Assembly: GCA_033980235.1 (NCBI GenBank)
Contig: CM067067.1
Location: 38,483,985 to 38,547,984 of the forward strand
Source: Diadema setosum
Lineage: Eukaryota; Echinodermata; Echinoidea; Diadematoida; Diadematidae
Length of the DNA: 64,000 nucleotides
Direction of reading: 5' to 3'
Part shown: positions 1 to 10,890 of the stretch, piece by piece
Layout: every line of letters begins with the position of its first letter
Numbering within the stretch: the first letter of the stretch is position 1
Notes under the pieces: model-generated
The model's database searches: none
What the model saw: only the letters and a program-made list of their open reading frames with translations
Told to the model about the DNA's origin: nothing
Program-made: the position numbers and the translations under genes

Positions 1-1540
1 CGAGGACCAAGTCACGATTAGAGTGATTTCCTGGTAGAAGACATCATAATCGGATGAGTGATAAATGCCCTGTTACGGGGTCAAGCCTGCTACTCACCCA
101 GCCGTGTAAACGGGTGTCTTTTTAATTGCGACAATTTCTTTCCTCGCGACGTAATGAATGGGGGCGCACTTGTATATTGATGGACGCTTGACGCTACACT
201 GCGCTTGATAATGACTCATTGACAAAACATGAAAGCATTGATTGGTCTGCCAAAGTTGTCAAGAGCAAAATGCAAAAGCAAAATAAAAAAAGATAAAAAA
301 ACAGAAAAAAAAAAACACAGTCGGAATCCTGCCAAAACGCCACAGCGGCTCTGATTAATAATTGCAATTATCTCGGCGAATCTTTTGATTTCGCAGATTT
401 GTTACATTAGATTGCTGAAAATTGTCCTGGCCATTAACGCTAAAATCTCTCCCAATTTAAATCATACATTACATCACGCTGCAGAGATGTCATTAAAATT
501 TGATCATCTCTGCCCCTGCACAGCGATGGAAATTTGACATTTTGCCCACAGTCCCTGCAAAAAAGAGACAAATAACCATCAAATATTTACGAAAATGTGC
601 GATACCGAAATAGATATATTTGGATTGCATTTAAAAGTTTTTGATCATTCCGTGACTTGCGTTGAAGTGTACAGGTGGACCAGTGTTCTCTAAACTAGGG
701 TTGTGCATGATTCTAAGACGTGTCGGTTTTGTGACATCATTTCGTGATTGTCATCGCCAATGCTATTGAAGCGTCTTCTTCGATTGCTGTAAACTGGACG
801 TTGCAAGTTGTACTACGGTAAAAGGTGAGGAATAGGAGAAATCTGAGCTATTTTTAGACGAGATCTTATAATCATTATTATAAACAAACACAAACACATA
901 ATCATAACGTATACACATTATTATAAAGACTAGAGACAACCATATCCTACTTCATGATTGTATATTGTGCAAACATGTGCTTGTGTGAAATGGATACCTA
1001 TAACTTATAGGCCTACATGTATATGGTATGTGTAATATAAAGCAAAAATAAGTATTGTTTCAGTACCATTATTGTAATAAATACTGCTGATTGTAACTTC
1101 CCCTTCAAGCTGACGAATTCATTTTTGGAATGGTTATGATATTGGACTCGAAGCATTGATGCGACTGCTCGACTTGAATCCAGAGTGTAATACACCATGA
1201 TGATCATCCAAGAATCGGGAGCATCATCAAAACCACCGACAGCTGTCAGAGGTTGGTTTGATGAGCGCTATCAGTAAAACGTCATGATCGGTGCCATCAA
1301 GCTCAAGGGGCTTAGCAGGGGAAGGCGAGTCGATGGGTCAGGGGGGAACATTCGGAGGCGCGTCCGAGTCGCTTCGCTGTGCCGTCGTTGCCACTGAATT
1401 TATAAGCAAAGCGATCGGAACCGCCGTCGAACCTCGCCCCGAATGCATCTACGGTGTGTTCACATCTCAGGATGAAGTTGCGACGGAACGTTTTTTTGAG
1501 CATGAATACATACATTCTCTCTTCTAGTCGTCTATTCCTC
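1..1540. other. Gene-free stretch, nothing recognised
   Basis: AT-rich DNA with an A-rich tract at 287-317. Short open frames near 1291-1527 on both strands overlap each other and have no recognisable domain. Confidence 0.5.
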
Positions 1541-1547
1541 TCTCTCG

Positions 1548-1548
<1 letters not shown>

Positions 1549-1593
<45 letters not shown>

Positions 1594-1615
1594 TGTATAT
1601 ATATATTTATATATA
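1549..1615. repeat. (TA)n microsatellite
   Basis: Alternating TA with a few interruptions, flanking the left arm of the large inverted repeat. Confidence 0.9.
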
Positions 1616-1777
1616 AAGACGATGAAGACAAACAAGTTGACATAATGCATTAGAATCCAACTTCATTTATTTGTAAACCAAATTTTCGACCCTTGCAAAA
1701 TTTTCGAAAATTTGGTTTACAAATAAATGAAGTTGGATTCTAATGCATTATGTCAACTTGTTTGTCTTCATCGTCTT
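1616..1777. repeat. Perfect 74-bp inverted repeat with 14-bp loop
   Basis: Arms 1616-1689 and 1704-1777 are exact reverse complements. The hairpin is flanked by TA-rich DNA on both sides, as expected of a palindromic MITE inserted in, or seeding, a TA microsatellite. Confidence 0.92.
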
Positions 1778-1815
1778 CATGCTCTTATTCCAACACGCGG
1801 ATAATAATACCATTA

Positions 1816-1825
<10 letters not shown>

Positions 1826-1855
<30 letters not shown>
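1826..1855. repeat. (TA)n microsatellite
   Basis: Run of alternating AT directly before the MITE copy at 1860. Confidence 0.9.
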
Positions 1856-1859
1856 TTAT

Positions 1860-2105
1860 ATGAAGAGTTTGTTCGCAAAAACCGATAAGTCCATATTTGC
1901 CAAATGGAGATATTTCCGATTAAAGGTCAAGGAAAATAAAGAGAATAATAAGAAAACTTTTGCTTCTTGTGACCATAACTTCAAAAATGTACCTTTATAT
2001 GTAGTGACCAATATATCATTTAAAAGGTATTATTTTGTACTTTATGATAGAGACCGTACTTCAAAATCTTCAAAAATGGACTTAATCGGTTTTTGCAAAC
2101 AAACT

Positions 2106-2110
<5 letters not shown>
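1860..2110 (+). mobile_element. MITE, about 250 bp, copy 1 (ATGAAGAGTTTG termini)
   Basis: Starts ATGAAGAGTTTGTTCGCAAA and ends with its inverted copy (AAAC..CTCTTTA, slightly eroded). A second copy is at 18415-18665. Flanked by TA microsatellite on both sides, compatible with a TA target site. The 80-codon open frame running through it is probably incidental. Confidence 0.82.
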
Positions 2111-2170
<60 letters not shown>

Positions 2171-2182
2171 CATATATGTATG

Positions 2183-2232
<50 letters not shown>

Positions 2233-2238
2233 TGTGTA
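2107..2238. repeat. (TA)n then (TG)n microsatellite
   Basis: Alternating TA to about 2199 passing into TG repeats to 2238. Confidence 0.92.
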
Positions 2239-2239
2239 C

Positions 2240-3260
2240 GACTGTCAATGCGTTCTGTTTAATGCACTGAAATTAAGAGGCATAAGTCATATCAATCATA
2301 TCAATTCAATTTAAGAGAAGGAGAAGCAACAACGAGATAACGAGGGAAATATCTAGAAAACATACATAATGAGCAGAACAAGTATTACAGCTTGAGGAAA
2401 AAAGGGAAAATTGGTGATTTTGATGGGATATGTTACGTGAAAAAAAAATAAGCTTCGCTGAATCTTTGCACTTAATGATCATCAGCAATGTGCTTTGCAG
2501 TACTACAGCAATACGTATATCCCATTATTTAACATTTTTCGTTTCCTCGAAAAAAAATTGTCTCTTTATATATATAGATGAATGTGATTCATTGCGCTTT
2601 TAAATGCCATAAAATTATGAAGTCGTCAGCTAAAGCTTTTTATTCGGTGTCTCTGGATGGTTTGAATGAATTAAGAGCATTGAAGACCCATTGACCCGCT
2701 GCTGTTTGTGGATCGACCGTCCATTGCATCGTTCAACGATTACAAGGTTCATGTTCTTTATGAAATACCACACAAGATGATGAAATCAAGTGTGTATATA
2801 TAGATTGTGCCTGTGGTAGCTAAAATATTCAGATAACTGTTCATATGGGCTGGATATGTCCTGTTTTGCAGGATTTGGGGTTTCAATTTCAACCTTTATT
2901 AATATTGCTCACTTTCAGGTATCGGAAGGTATCAGGACGACTAATTTGTCAACGAGCAACCGAAGAAAATCAGGTTAGACGACGTAATGTCATGGCCTAT
3001 CAGGTATCCACCGACCTATAACACACAAATCTCTAGAATAAAAAGGAAGCTATGCTGATAGTTTCTTTGGTCTAAGGCAAATTAGAATAATTTCTAGATA
3101 TTAGTTGATTTATAAATTTGAACAAAATTTGAATAAAACTGAACAAGGAGGACACCTCCTCATATTAACATATCAATCTTTCATTCATTGTATATAAAAA
3201 TAAAAATCACCGCAGTAGGAGTGAGGGTAGAGATAGATGTGAGGATACTCAAAAGGAAAT
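2240..3260. other. Gene-free stretch, nothing recognised
   Basis: AT-rich; no supported gene or repeat beyond short A tracts. Confidence 0.4.
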
Positions 3261-3261
3261 T

Positions 3262-3605
3262 TTGATCATATAATTCCCACCCTTCGTAATCTTCATTGGT
3301 TGCCGATAAGAGCTCGTATCAAGTTTAAGATTTTGACCCTTGATTTCAAATGTTTTCATGGAAATGCCCCTGAAAACCTCAGTGAATTCATCAAGACATA
3401 ATTATCAACCCGGTCGTAATCTGTGCTCAAAATTGAAAAGGAAAATCTCTCTGAAATAAGTGTCAAATCTAAGACATTTGGTAACAAGGTTTTTTTTTTT
3501 TGAAAAACGGCACCAACATTATGGAATAATCTCACTCTCACTATTAGATGCATTACAGTTTTTGATAAATTCAAATCTGTGTTGAAAACTCATCTTTTTG
3601 ATAAT
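3262..3605 (+). pseudogene. Decayed LINE reverse transcriptase C-terminal fragment
   Basis: Interrupted translation reads IIPTLRNLHWLPIRARIKFK, ILTLDF, GNAPENLSEFI, then after breaks TLWNNL and FKSVLKTHLF. This is the tail of CR1/L2-type retrotransposon ORF2 (LHWLPIR..RI.FKI and K..LKTHLF). It has stop codons and an inserted T-run near 3490, so it is dead. Confidence 0.75.
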
Positions 3606-4970
3606 AAATACTTATTGTTAATTATATGTGAATATAGAAATATTTGAAAGATTTTGTTTCCATGTGTACACGCACAGAGACTTATATCTTATGGTATTAT
3701 GCATTCTAAGAACTGATTAGACGTTTGTTGATATATTTAGGAGGAGATAAACCCATCACGACTCACTTTATAATGAAGAGTGGGGTTCACTGAAACATGA
3801 TCTCCAAAGTTACAAATTCGTGTGTTTGCCCTATTCGAACGAATTTTTATTTATGTTTTCCCTTTTTTGTTACCATGGTTACTGGAAAAAATGACAAAAT
3901 AATTGCAATGGATTTTATGATAAGCAAGAATGATTCCCTGGATCCGGTATTTTTTTTTCTCCACGGAGTTTCCTTTCTATATACGTGGTGGAATGATTAT
4001 TTTGTAACAATCAGGAATAAAACAAGGCCGCTGATGATAGATTGCACTGTTATTGTTACTAAGAGACGAAACATAGCTGTGAAGTGCTGTAGGGATGTCC
4101 CACAAAAAGGCAATCCTTCACAGTAACTTACGCTCTTATAGAATCTACCGGGGATATGTATTTAACATTTCCTGAACTCCATCGAAAGCGACAGCTGTTT
4201 AACGTTGAAATGTAGTATCATGCAGTATACTAAAGGAGATCAGAAGAATGTGTGTGATTGATTTAATACTTTAGGGGAGTAGAATTGTTGTGAGATCTCT
4301 GAGAAATTGATGCACGTTTTATACTTCGTGTTGCACACGTCCTTTCACCTGCTATTTTCTTCACATTACATTAATGTATAAGATTCCCCAGTCTCGGAAC
4401 ATTATTCAAAGCTATATGTGGAATATGTCTCTGGGAAAATTCGTTAATGCCAGGAATTATTTACCCAAATTCACAAAGGCAGTTTAAACATAGTCCATGG
4501 AATTTGTAAATTTCGATTGTGTAACTGCGCGTCTAATGTCTATTACTCCAACAGACACCCAGCAATAATGAAGACACGCCAATACGTACATGTGCGAGAT
4601 ACGTTTATATTTCCAGAGCGTTTTCACGGTTCTTGGACAATAAAAACCTATAAACGGACAGATTTTCAAAGCGCTTTTGCAAATTCGGGCCAGTAAGTCG
4701 CTAATTTTGGACCCCTGATGGGCCTATAACTAAACAGTATCATGATGGATGTTCATCGGCGCTTCTGAAGATGTCACATTTGCAAATCGTGATAAGTACC
4801 TCCTAGCAGCTGTGTTTTTAGTTAGATAGGCCTATTATTCAGTCCTTCTTAATGTTCAACAGAACTTGAGCTTAATTTGAAATATCGTTGAATAACTACT
4901 CCACTGAAAAGTTTAGTTCAACTTCAATATTTTTTCAATGTAAATAACTTTTCATAATTTTTGTTCAAAT
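3606..4970. other. Gene-free stretch, nothing recognised
   Basis: Open frames up to 109 codons occur (3797-4126) but show no domain or splice context. Confidence 0.4.
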
Positions 4971-4972
4971 TC

Positions 4973-5310
4973 ATATCTGGTTATGCTGGTCACATCTTAA
5001 TGAGTTGCAAGTATTACAAAACCGGGCACTTCGGGTTGCATTGAATGTGGACTATTCATTTCCTTCTCAAAACTTGGATGATGTAGGCCTACTTAGATTA
5101 GATAGACTTAGTATACGTTGGAAAAAGCAATCAGCATGTCCCATGTATCGAACAACTCATAATCTCTGTCTATCGTATTTAAGCAATATATTTTGTGTGC
5201 GTGAAACTCCATATGTGACGAGATCTGGCAAACACGAACTCAAGCTCACTCAACCCCAAACTAATTATGGCAAACGATCTTTAACTCATCGTGACGCAAA
5301 GCTGTGAAAT
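4973..5310 (+). pseudogene. LINE ORF2 C-terminal fragment
   Basis: Frame reads CWSHLNELQVLQNRALRVAL, then DYSFPSQNL, GLLRLDRLSIRWKK, LCLSYLSNIF and PQTNYGKRSLTHRDAKL. The LQNRA.R and L.PR.NYGKRS motifs are typical of the region after the RT domain in CR1/L2-like LINEs. 5' truncated, frame lost after about 5307 where W-N-L should follow. Confidence 0.8.
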
Positions 5311-5529
5311 GACCTGGACATTGGTATTGGTTAATTTGCGTCAGTCGAGAATAATTTCAAACGTCATTTTAACACCAATCCAATGCACTGAATGTCTAAC
5401 ATTACTGAGTTTATGGCATTTTGATTTGGTAGTAATGTATGAGTTACTATCTTTGTTTGGCTCTTTTTTCTCTCTACTTCTTAGTTTTTTGCTCAATATT
5501 GTTTGATTTCTGTGACTTACATGTACATC

Positions 5530-6102
5530 GCGTATAATGATAATGATAATGAATAACATTTATATAGCGCTTAATACTGATGTTTCTAAGCGCATCAAAT
5601 CGGGGAAAAATAATATATATAACGTAAAAACAAAATACAGCATTATGTACATATTATGATAACGACAGCAACAACAACAACAGCAAAATTAAGGTTGTGT
5701 AAACAGATGAGTTTTCAACAATGACTTAAACCTATCAACATTTTCAGCGTTACGAATATAAAAAGGGAGTTCATTCCAAAGAAGTGGGGAAATAACTGAA
5801 AAGGCCCTATCACCATAACGTGTACAGGTGCGGGGACCACGTGATAATTGGAGAGCGGAGGAAGAACGAAAAGAACGGGTTGAAGTGGAGGAGCGGAAGG
5901 AAATTAAATCTTTAAGATAAGATGGGGCAAGATTATTACATATCTTGTAAACAATAAGGAGGATTTTAAAAGTGATACGTTGATGGATGGGGAGCCAGTG
6001 GAGGGATTGGAGAACTGGAGTATATTGTAATTTGTTTACTGCTGCAGTTAAATTTGCGTATTTCTTTTTAGTCATTTTGCTTTTTTTTTTTTTTTGTTTC
6101 AC
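5530..6102 (-). pseudogene. LINE ORF2 C-terminal fragment with intact 3' tail
   Basis: Minus-strand frame from about 6060 to 5689 reads LQYTPVLQSLHWLPIHQRIT, FKILLIVYKICNNLAPSYL, RAFSVISPLLWNELP and FKSLLKTHLF. It is followed by a 3' UTR ending in a GCGCTATATAAATG word and ATTATC-type simple repeats at 5538-5560, the usual 3' end of L2/CR1-like elements. 5' truncated copy. Confidence 0.85.
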
Positions 6103-6109
6103 TCTCCCC

Positions 6110-6700
6110 TATTGAATGTTTTGTGCATTATGTTGTTCTTACTTTGATTGGCTCCCTTCGAAAAAAACAACAATTTGCTGAAAGGGCTATCCAGTCGATC
6201 TCATGAGTGGTGAATAAATAAATAAATACAAATACTATGCATGCGTACGAGAAAAAAAAAAAAAACCCACACACAACACCATGGTATTCATTATCTATAC
6301 CTGTCCTTGCCTGTACATTAGAATTTGACATCGATTGACTATCCCTTTATTATCATTTAATAATGTTGTAATTCATGCATTTTAATGCTAAGAAAATTAT
6401 TTTCAGTTCTTCGGTTGCCATGGATATATCAAATAACTACCAAAACTGAATTATTGAACGGCATTTCGTGGCACGACTCGCGGATAATTATTAAATATTC
6501 ATACAGTCATTAGCAAAAACCCCAAACGATATGACGAGCTTCCTATGACCAACACAGAGTTTCACTCTTCACATAATATAACAGAAAAAAAATAAAAGGG
6601 AACGATTTGTGAACACAAAATTGCGTGAAACAATCTTCGTGAACGCATTTCATTTGGATGAGGATATTGGTACAACACAATTGTGTCAATGTGGATGTGC
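6110..6700. other. Gene-free stretch, nothing recognised
   Basis: AT-rich, A-run at 6251-6264; no supported feature. Confidence 0.4.
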
Positions 6701-6701
6701 G

Positions 6702-7773
6702 TCTATACACCGCATCTCTTGACAGTTTACTACATAAAGACAACTATGTTTACATAAAGACAACTATGTATCTTTTTTTCTTTTGTTTGATAATTTGTTT
6801 GCTTTTTATTATGTAATGAGGACTTTCGTTTGATTCTGTCTACATTGGTCTGAAAACGTAAAGAACTCTCTGCTACTTCATAATCATGATAATTGCAATT
6901 GTTTTTACAAGACATCTTCACATTATTGAACGAACGAGAAAGTTTCATTAACTTTATTTTTTTCTGACTCGGCTGTTTTCACCTAAAAAAAAATACCAGA
7001 TTGATTCATAACTATTGTCATTCTTTAAACAGAATAGCCCACTAAATTCATTTCAATTCAAATCAAAATTTATTTTATTTTTCGACAAAACATATATATT
7101 TCACTTCCTTTGATAACAGAGAATAAGGTAAAAAAAAACATTGTAGAATGAAAAGACTATACAATAATTGAGGGACATTATAGTAATTAAACATTGAAGT
7201 AAAAAAGAAACAGAAGTGTTCAAAGTAAGGAACATCTATACACCGCATCTCTTGACAGTTAACTACATAAAGACAACTATGTTTACATGAAGACAACTAT
7301 GTATCTTTTTTTTCTTTTGTTTGATAATTTGTTTGCTTTTTATTATGTAATGAGGACTTTCGTTTGATTCTGTCTACATTGTTCTGAAAACGTAAAGAAC
7401 TCTCTGCTACTTCATAATCATGATAATTGCAATAGTTTTTACAAGACATCTTCACATTATTGAACGAACGAGAAAGTTTCATTAACTTTATTTTTTTTCT
7501 GACTCGGCTGTTTTCACCTAAAAAAAAAATACCAGATTGATTCATAACTATTGTCATTCTTTAAACAGAATAGCCCACTAAATTCATTTCAATTCAAATC
7601 AAAATTTATTTTATTTTTCGACAAAACATATATATTTCACTTCCTTTGATAACAGAGAATAAGGTAAAAAAAAAAACATTGTAGAATGAAAAGACTATAC
7701 AATAATTGAGGGACATTATAGTAATTAAACATTGAAGTAAAAAAGAAACAGAAGTGTTCAAAGTAAGGAACAT
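6702..7773. repeat. Tandem duplication, 2 x about 535 bp
   Basis: Units 6702-7234 and 7235-7773 are nearly identical, differing by a few substitutions and homopolymer lengths. Each unit contains a stretch resembling the A/T-rich 3' tail of a LINE on the minus strand (near 7048-7080 in unit 1), so a retroposon 3' end was duplicated with its flanks. Confidence 0.9.
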
Positions 7774-8106
7774 GTATAACCTTACGTAAAGTGCGAAAAA
7801 TGGAGGGACCCACTAAAAAGACAGAACTTGTAGAATGTGGGCCCCTCTGGCTATCACAGCTATTGGACATTAGATGATAACATCGACCCAGTAAGGACTA
7901 AAGTTCTTTGGTATAAAATATAAAACGACCAAACTAACAACAAAGAAAGTATGAAACATCACCAAGTGTATGGTCGTTTTTACATACACCGGGGGCGCCC
8001 TCAAGAGTTCGTGACATCACCACCATTGACCACGTTGCACCAATCGATAGTTATTTGATACCCATTATAGTCAGTATAATAAAGCCAATGAAATATGAAT
8101 AACTGT

Positions 8107-8780
8107 CAATAAAGCCAATAACGTGCATTCTTTTCTAAGACGCAATCTTCGCATAAAATCTTCTGATGCTAAAGCCACAGCTTACAAAACATTGGTTCGA
8201 TCAATTGTTGAGTATGCTTCCACAGTTTGGGACCCATCTACCAAGAACCAAATCCACCAAGTGGAAATGGTCCAGAGAAGAGCTGCGCGATTCACTTTAA
8301 ATAGCTACCATAACACCTCGAGTGTCACCAGAATGCTACAGGAACTTGATTGGACTACTCTGGAACAGCGCAGAGAAAATGACAGGCTAATTATGATGTA
8401 CAAAATACACAATAATCTTACTCCTCTTTCAGCACAGGACTATATTATCAAACAGGCTACTCAGTTGACGAGAGCCTCGCAACCACACTCATATCAGGTA
8501 CCATATTCGAGAACTGAATCGCATCGCCATTCGTTCTTCCCAAGAACTCTAAGGAACTGGAATTCCCTGTCGTCAGAAATTGTTTCAGCGCCATCTGTGG
8601 GTTCATTTCGAAACCGTCTAGTTACGGTTGATCACAGTGGCTAGTTATTTTCGTCAAATTTTCTATGTGCTTGTAAATATCTGTAAATAATTTTGTATTA
8701 TGATGTAAATAGCACCAGTCTGCAAGAATCTTCAGTCTGTTGAAGGAGGCAGACTTAATCAGAAGAAGAAGAAGAAGAAA
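8107..8780 (+). pseudogene. LINE ORF2 C-terminal fragment with (AGA)n tail
   Basis: Open from 8107 to 8644: FLRRNLRIKSSDAKATAYK, LVRSIVEYASTVWDP, VEMVQRRAARFTLN, MLQELDWTTLEQRREN, LMMYKIHNNLTPL, FFPRTLRNWNSL. These are hallmarks of the post-RT region of CR1/Jockey-type LINEs. The 3' UTR ends in an AGAAGAAGA run at 8761-8779. The frame is uninterrupted over its 3' portion, so it is a relatively young 5'-truncated copy. Confidence 0.88.
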
Positions 8781-9022
8781 GATATTATATTCCACATACT
8801 AAGAATGTTGCAATAGGATTGGTCCAGATCTGATCACGTGATGAAGCGTAGTTTTGCCCATCACATCACCTGAGAAGAAAAGTTCGTTACACTCAAAGAG
8901 ATTTTTCTCCTCCCCACTGGGGAAAATCTCTTTGGTTACACTCTATGTTGATAGTCCCTTTTGTTTCGCTGATCTCCACACAGTCCACACAGTCCTAACG
9001 CAAGATGAGTACTCGCGAAATA

Positions 9023-9090
9023 AAAGTGCGTTGCACTGTGGACTATCATGTGACCTAGGTCACTTGATAGTACACAGTGCAACGCACTTT
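9023..9090. repeat. 34-bp loopless palindrome
   Basis: Arms 9023-9056 and 9057-9090 are reverse complements with two mismatches, centred on CCTAGG. Confidence 0.93.
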
Positions 9091-9274
9091 CACTTCGGTG
9101 CCGCGCGGTGCGCGCAGCAAATTCATTGTTTTGTCATCTACGCGCACACGTAGCCTAAACCCTAAGGATACCTAAAGACAGCTAAAACGGTTTCAGATGT
9201 GGAATAAAATGGGAATTTCTAGGACCCGAGATGTGGAATATAATGCAAATAATCAACTTTTAGTTTCAGGCAAT

Positions 9275-9383
9275 GAGACAACTATCACTTCCTCGGCGAT
9301 CTGAATGTGTACGCTATCTTTCCTCAGCTCCGCTTCGGAAAGATAGCTACATCCAGATCGCCTCGGAAGTGATAGTTTGTCCC
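9275..9383. repeat. Large imperfect hairpin (about 47-bp arms)
   Basis: Arms 9275-9323 and 9337-9383 pair with few mismatches; core CTATCTTTCC/GGAAAGATAG, outer ACTATCACTTCC/GGAAGTGATAGT. Confidence 0.9.
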
Positions 9384-9484
9384 ATCACCTTCACCAACGT
9401 TGATTATTAATTTTGCTTACTAACAGATATTGATATTCAGGATATCAGTTTGCCGCAAAGAGATTTTCCCCAGTGGTTTGCCGT

Positions 9485-10050
9485 TAGTTTACTATGTAGG
9501 TCTATCGATAGGCGTGCACAATTCCGTTCACAACGCATTTCCACTTCTGGAGCGCCGGAAGATACAAATTTTGTATCCGTCTTGGATCTGCCTGCTTTAC
9601 ACACATTAAGGAGACACATGCAGAATTCTGATAATCCATTGCATAAAATTGCACAATGAATGAAATGAAGAAATTCCTAACGGACAATAATTGTCCATTA
9701 AACATAATAAATTATGAAGCATTCCTATTCAATATGTTACGCTGATCAAACATAAAGACATGCAATATCAACAAGAGACCACACAAGCACATTACATGTA
9801 CACCAAGCAGATATCGTTGCATGCATGCGAACCATCGAAATACAGTAAAGTGTGATTATTCATCCCGTGTTTAAGTAATTATGATGAATTACGTAAAGAA
9901 GAGAATGGAAAAAGCTGCCATCAAAATCTGACGTGAAAGCAGATTGAAAATTAGGAGACTTTTCCATTCTACTTTGTTTTACTTTATACTGATATTTGCC
10001 CCAATTGGTTTTTCTATTTTCAATTTAAATCCAGTTGAAGTCAGCTTAAT
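9485..10050. other. Gene-free stretch, nothing recognised
   Basis: Short opposing open frames near 9437-9705 overlap on both strands and show no domain. Confidence 0.4.
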
Positions 10051-10054
10051 TGCG

Positions 10055-10126
10055 TAGGATCCTATAATGCTGTTTTGAGATGTGTGCGAATAGGATCCTA
10101 TAATGCTGTTTTGAGATATGTGCGAA
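10055..10126. repeat. Tandem duplication, 2 x 36 bp
   Basis: TAGGATCCTATAATGCTG begins at 10055 and again at 10091; the two units differ at one base. Confidence 0.9.
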
Positions 10127-10262
10127 TAGATTCGCGAAAATAAAATGCACGCGAAAGTTCTTGTCTACACTGTATGCATTGAACGCCAGGGCAATTCGCG
10201 AAAATTTCATGCCACGAAAAAGGCCGTCGGCCTTTTTCGCGAAAATTTCATCACGCGAATAT
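10127..10262. mobile_element. MITE fragment rich in TTCGCGAAAA
   Basis: Carries AGTTCTTGTCTAC, GCATTGAACGC and repeated GCGAAAATTTCAT words shared with the element at 22274-22477, plus an internal AAAAAGGCCG/CGGCCTTTTT hairpin at 10219-10240. Confidence 0.6.
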
Positions 10263-10309
10263 TATCATGTTTTACATACACCAGAATCATCAGCATCAAT
10301 CATTATCAT

Positions 10310-10353
10310 CATCAACAACAACAACAAAAACAACAACACCAACAACAACAACA
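10310..10353. repeat. (CAA)n microsatellite
   Basis: Imperfect CAA repeats. Confidence 0.9.
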
Positions 10354-10497
10354 TCATCGTGTTATAACAACTAAGGTAACCAAGGTAACGCAACGTAACG
10401 TATATATATAGCATATAAAACATCTCGACAAAACATACATGCAAGCACAGCGTACACTTCGTTGGCACAGTTTACAGGGACGTGCGAGTGGGAGAGA

Positions 10498-10552
10498 GAA
10501 TAGACCAAAGAGGTTCTATATATGTAATTTATAGAACCTCTTTGGAATAGAC
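10498..10552. mobile_element. 39-bp palindromic insertion with 8-bp target duplication
   Basis: Direct repeats GAATAGAC at 10498-10505 and 10545-10552 bound a 39-bp element whose arms are CAAAGAGGTTCTATA and its exact reverse complement. It lies about 220 bp upstream of the ISOC start codon. It belongs with the similar elements at 11672-11719 and 39603-39659. Confidence 0.8.
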
Positions 10553-10699
10553 TTTCTCCTGCGGCCCCGCGCCCCGCCCACCTGCCTTGATGGGATTCCC
10601 CTGATGTGTGCATGCATGTACAAACAGCTAGCTGTACATCCTGAGCAGCGGAGCGCGATCGGATCGGCGATTGGCAGGCTAGGCCCTTTTCCATTGTCG

Positions 10700-10761
10700 T
10701 TGTGTATAAACCTTGGAACCTTGCCGTGCTTGGGGAGAAGAACATATCCGAACCTATCAAA
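10700..10761 (+). promoter_or_regulatory. Possible ISOC core promoter / 5' UTR
   Basis: A TATAAA word at 10705-10710 lies 52 bp before the start codon, in a GC-richer stretch (10550-10700) that differs from the AT-rich surroundings. If it is a TATA box, the 5' UTR would be only about 25 nt. No transcript evidence is available, so this is tentative. Confidence 0.25.
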
Positions 10762-10890
10762 ATGGCTCAAGATCGATCATATGGCAATATTACTCCACAA
10801 ACTGCGGCCTTATTCGTGTGTGACATGCAAGAAAAGTTCAAACCAGCCATAAAATACTTCGATGAAATCACTGTCGTGACCAAACGGTTG
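10762..10890 (+). CDS. ISOC1-like: ISOC exon 1 (start codon, catalytic Asp)
   Basis: Encodes residues 1-43, beginning [10 protein letters not shown] and including the catalytic Asp21 in CDMQEKF, then KPAIKYF as in vertebrate ISOC proteins. It ends TTG followed by a consensus gtaagt donor. Confidence 0.92.

Larger units (their letters stand above)
8870..9480. mobile_element. Composite palindromic element
   Basis: Contains the hairpins at 9023-9090 and 9275-9383. A sequence around 8896-8936 (AAAGAGATTTTTC and its partner GGGGAAAATCTCTTT) recurs in the same sense near 9456-9474 (AAAGAGATTTTCCCC). The repeated and inverted modules suggest a non-autonomous DNA transposon or nested pair. Confidence 0.5.

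Noticed and set aside
2093..2314. Open frame dominated by Tyr-Ile and Val-Cys repeats
   Set aside because: Translation of TA and TG microsatellites, not a gene.
3797..4126. 109-codon plus-strand open frame
   Set aside because: AT-rich, no domain, no upstream promoter or splice signals; length is not unusual by chance.
10311..10353. Possible CRISPR-like or regulatory array of CAA repeats
   Set aside because: Simple trinucleotide microsatellite without spacers; eukaryotic context.
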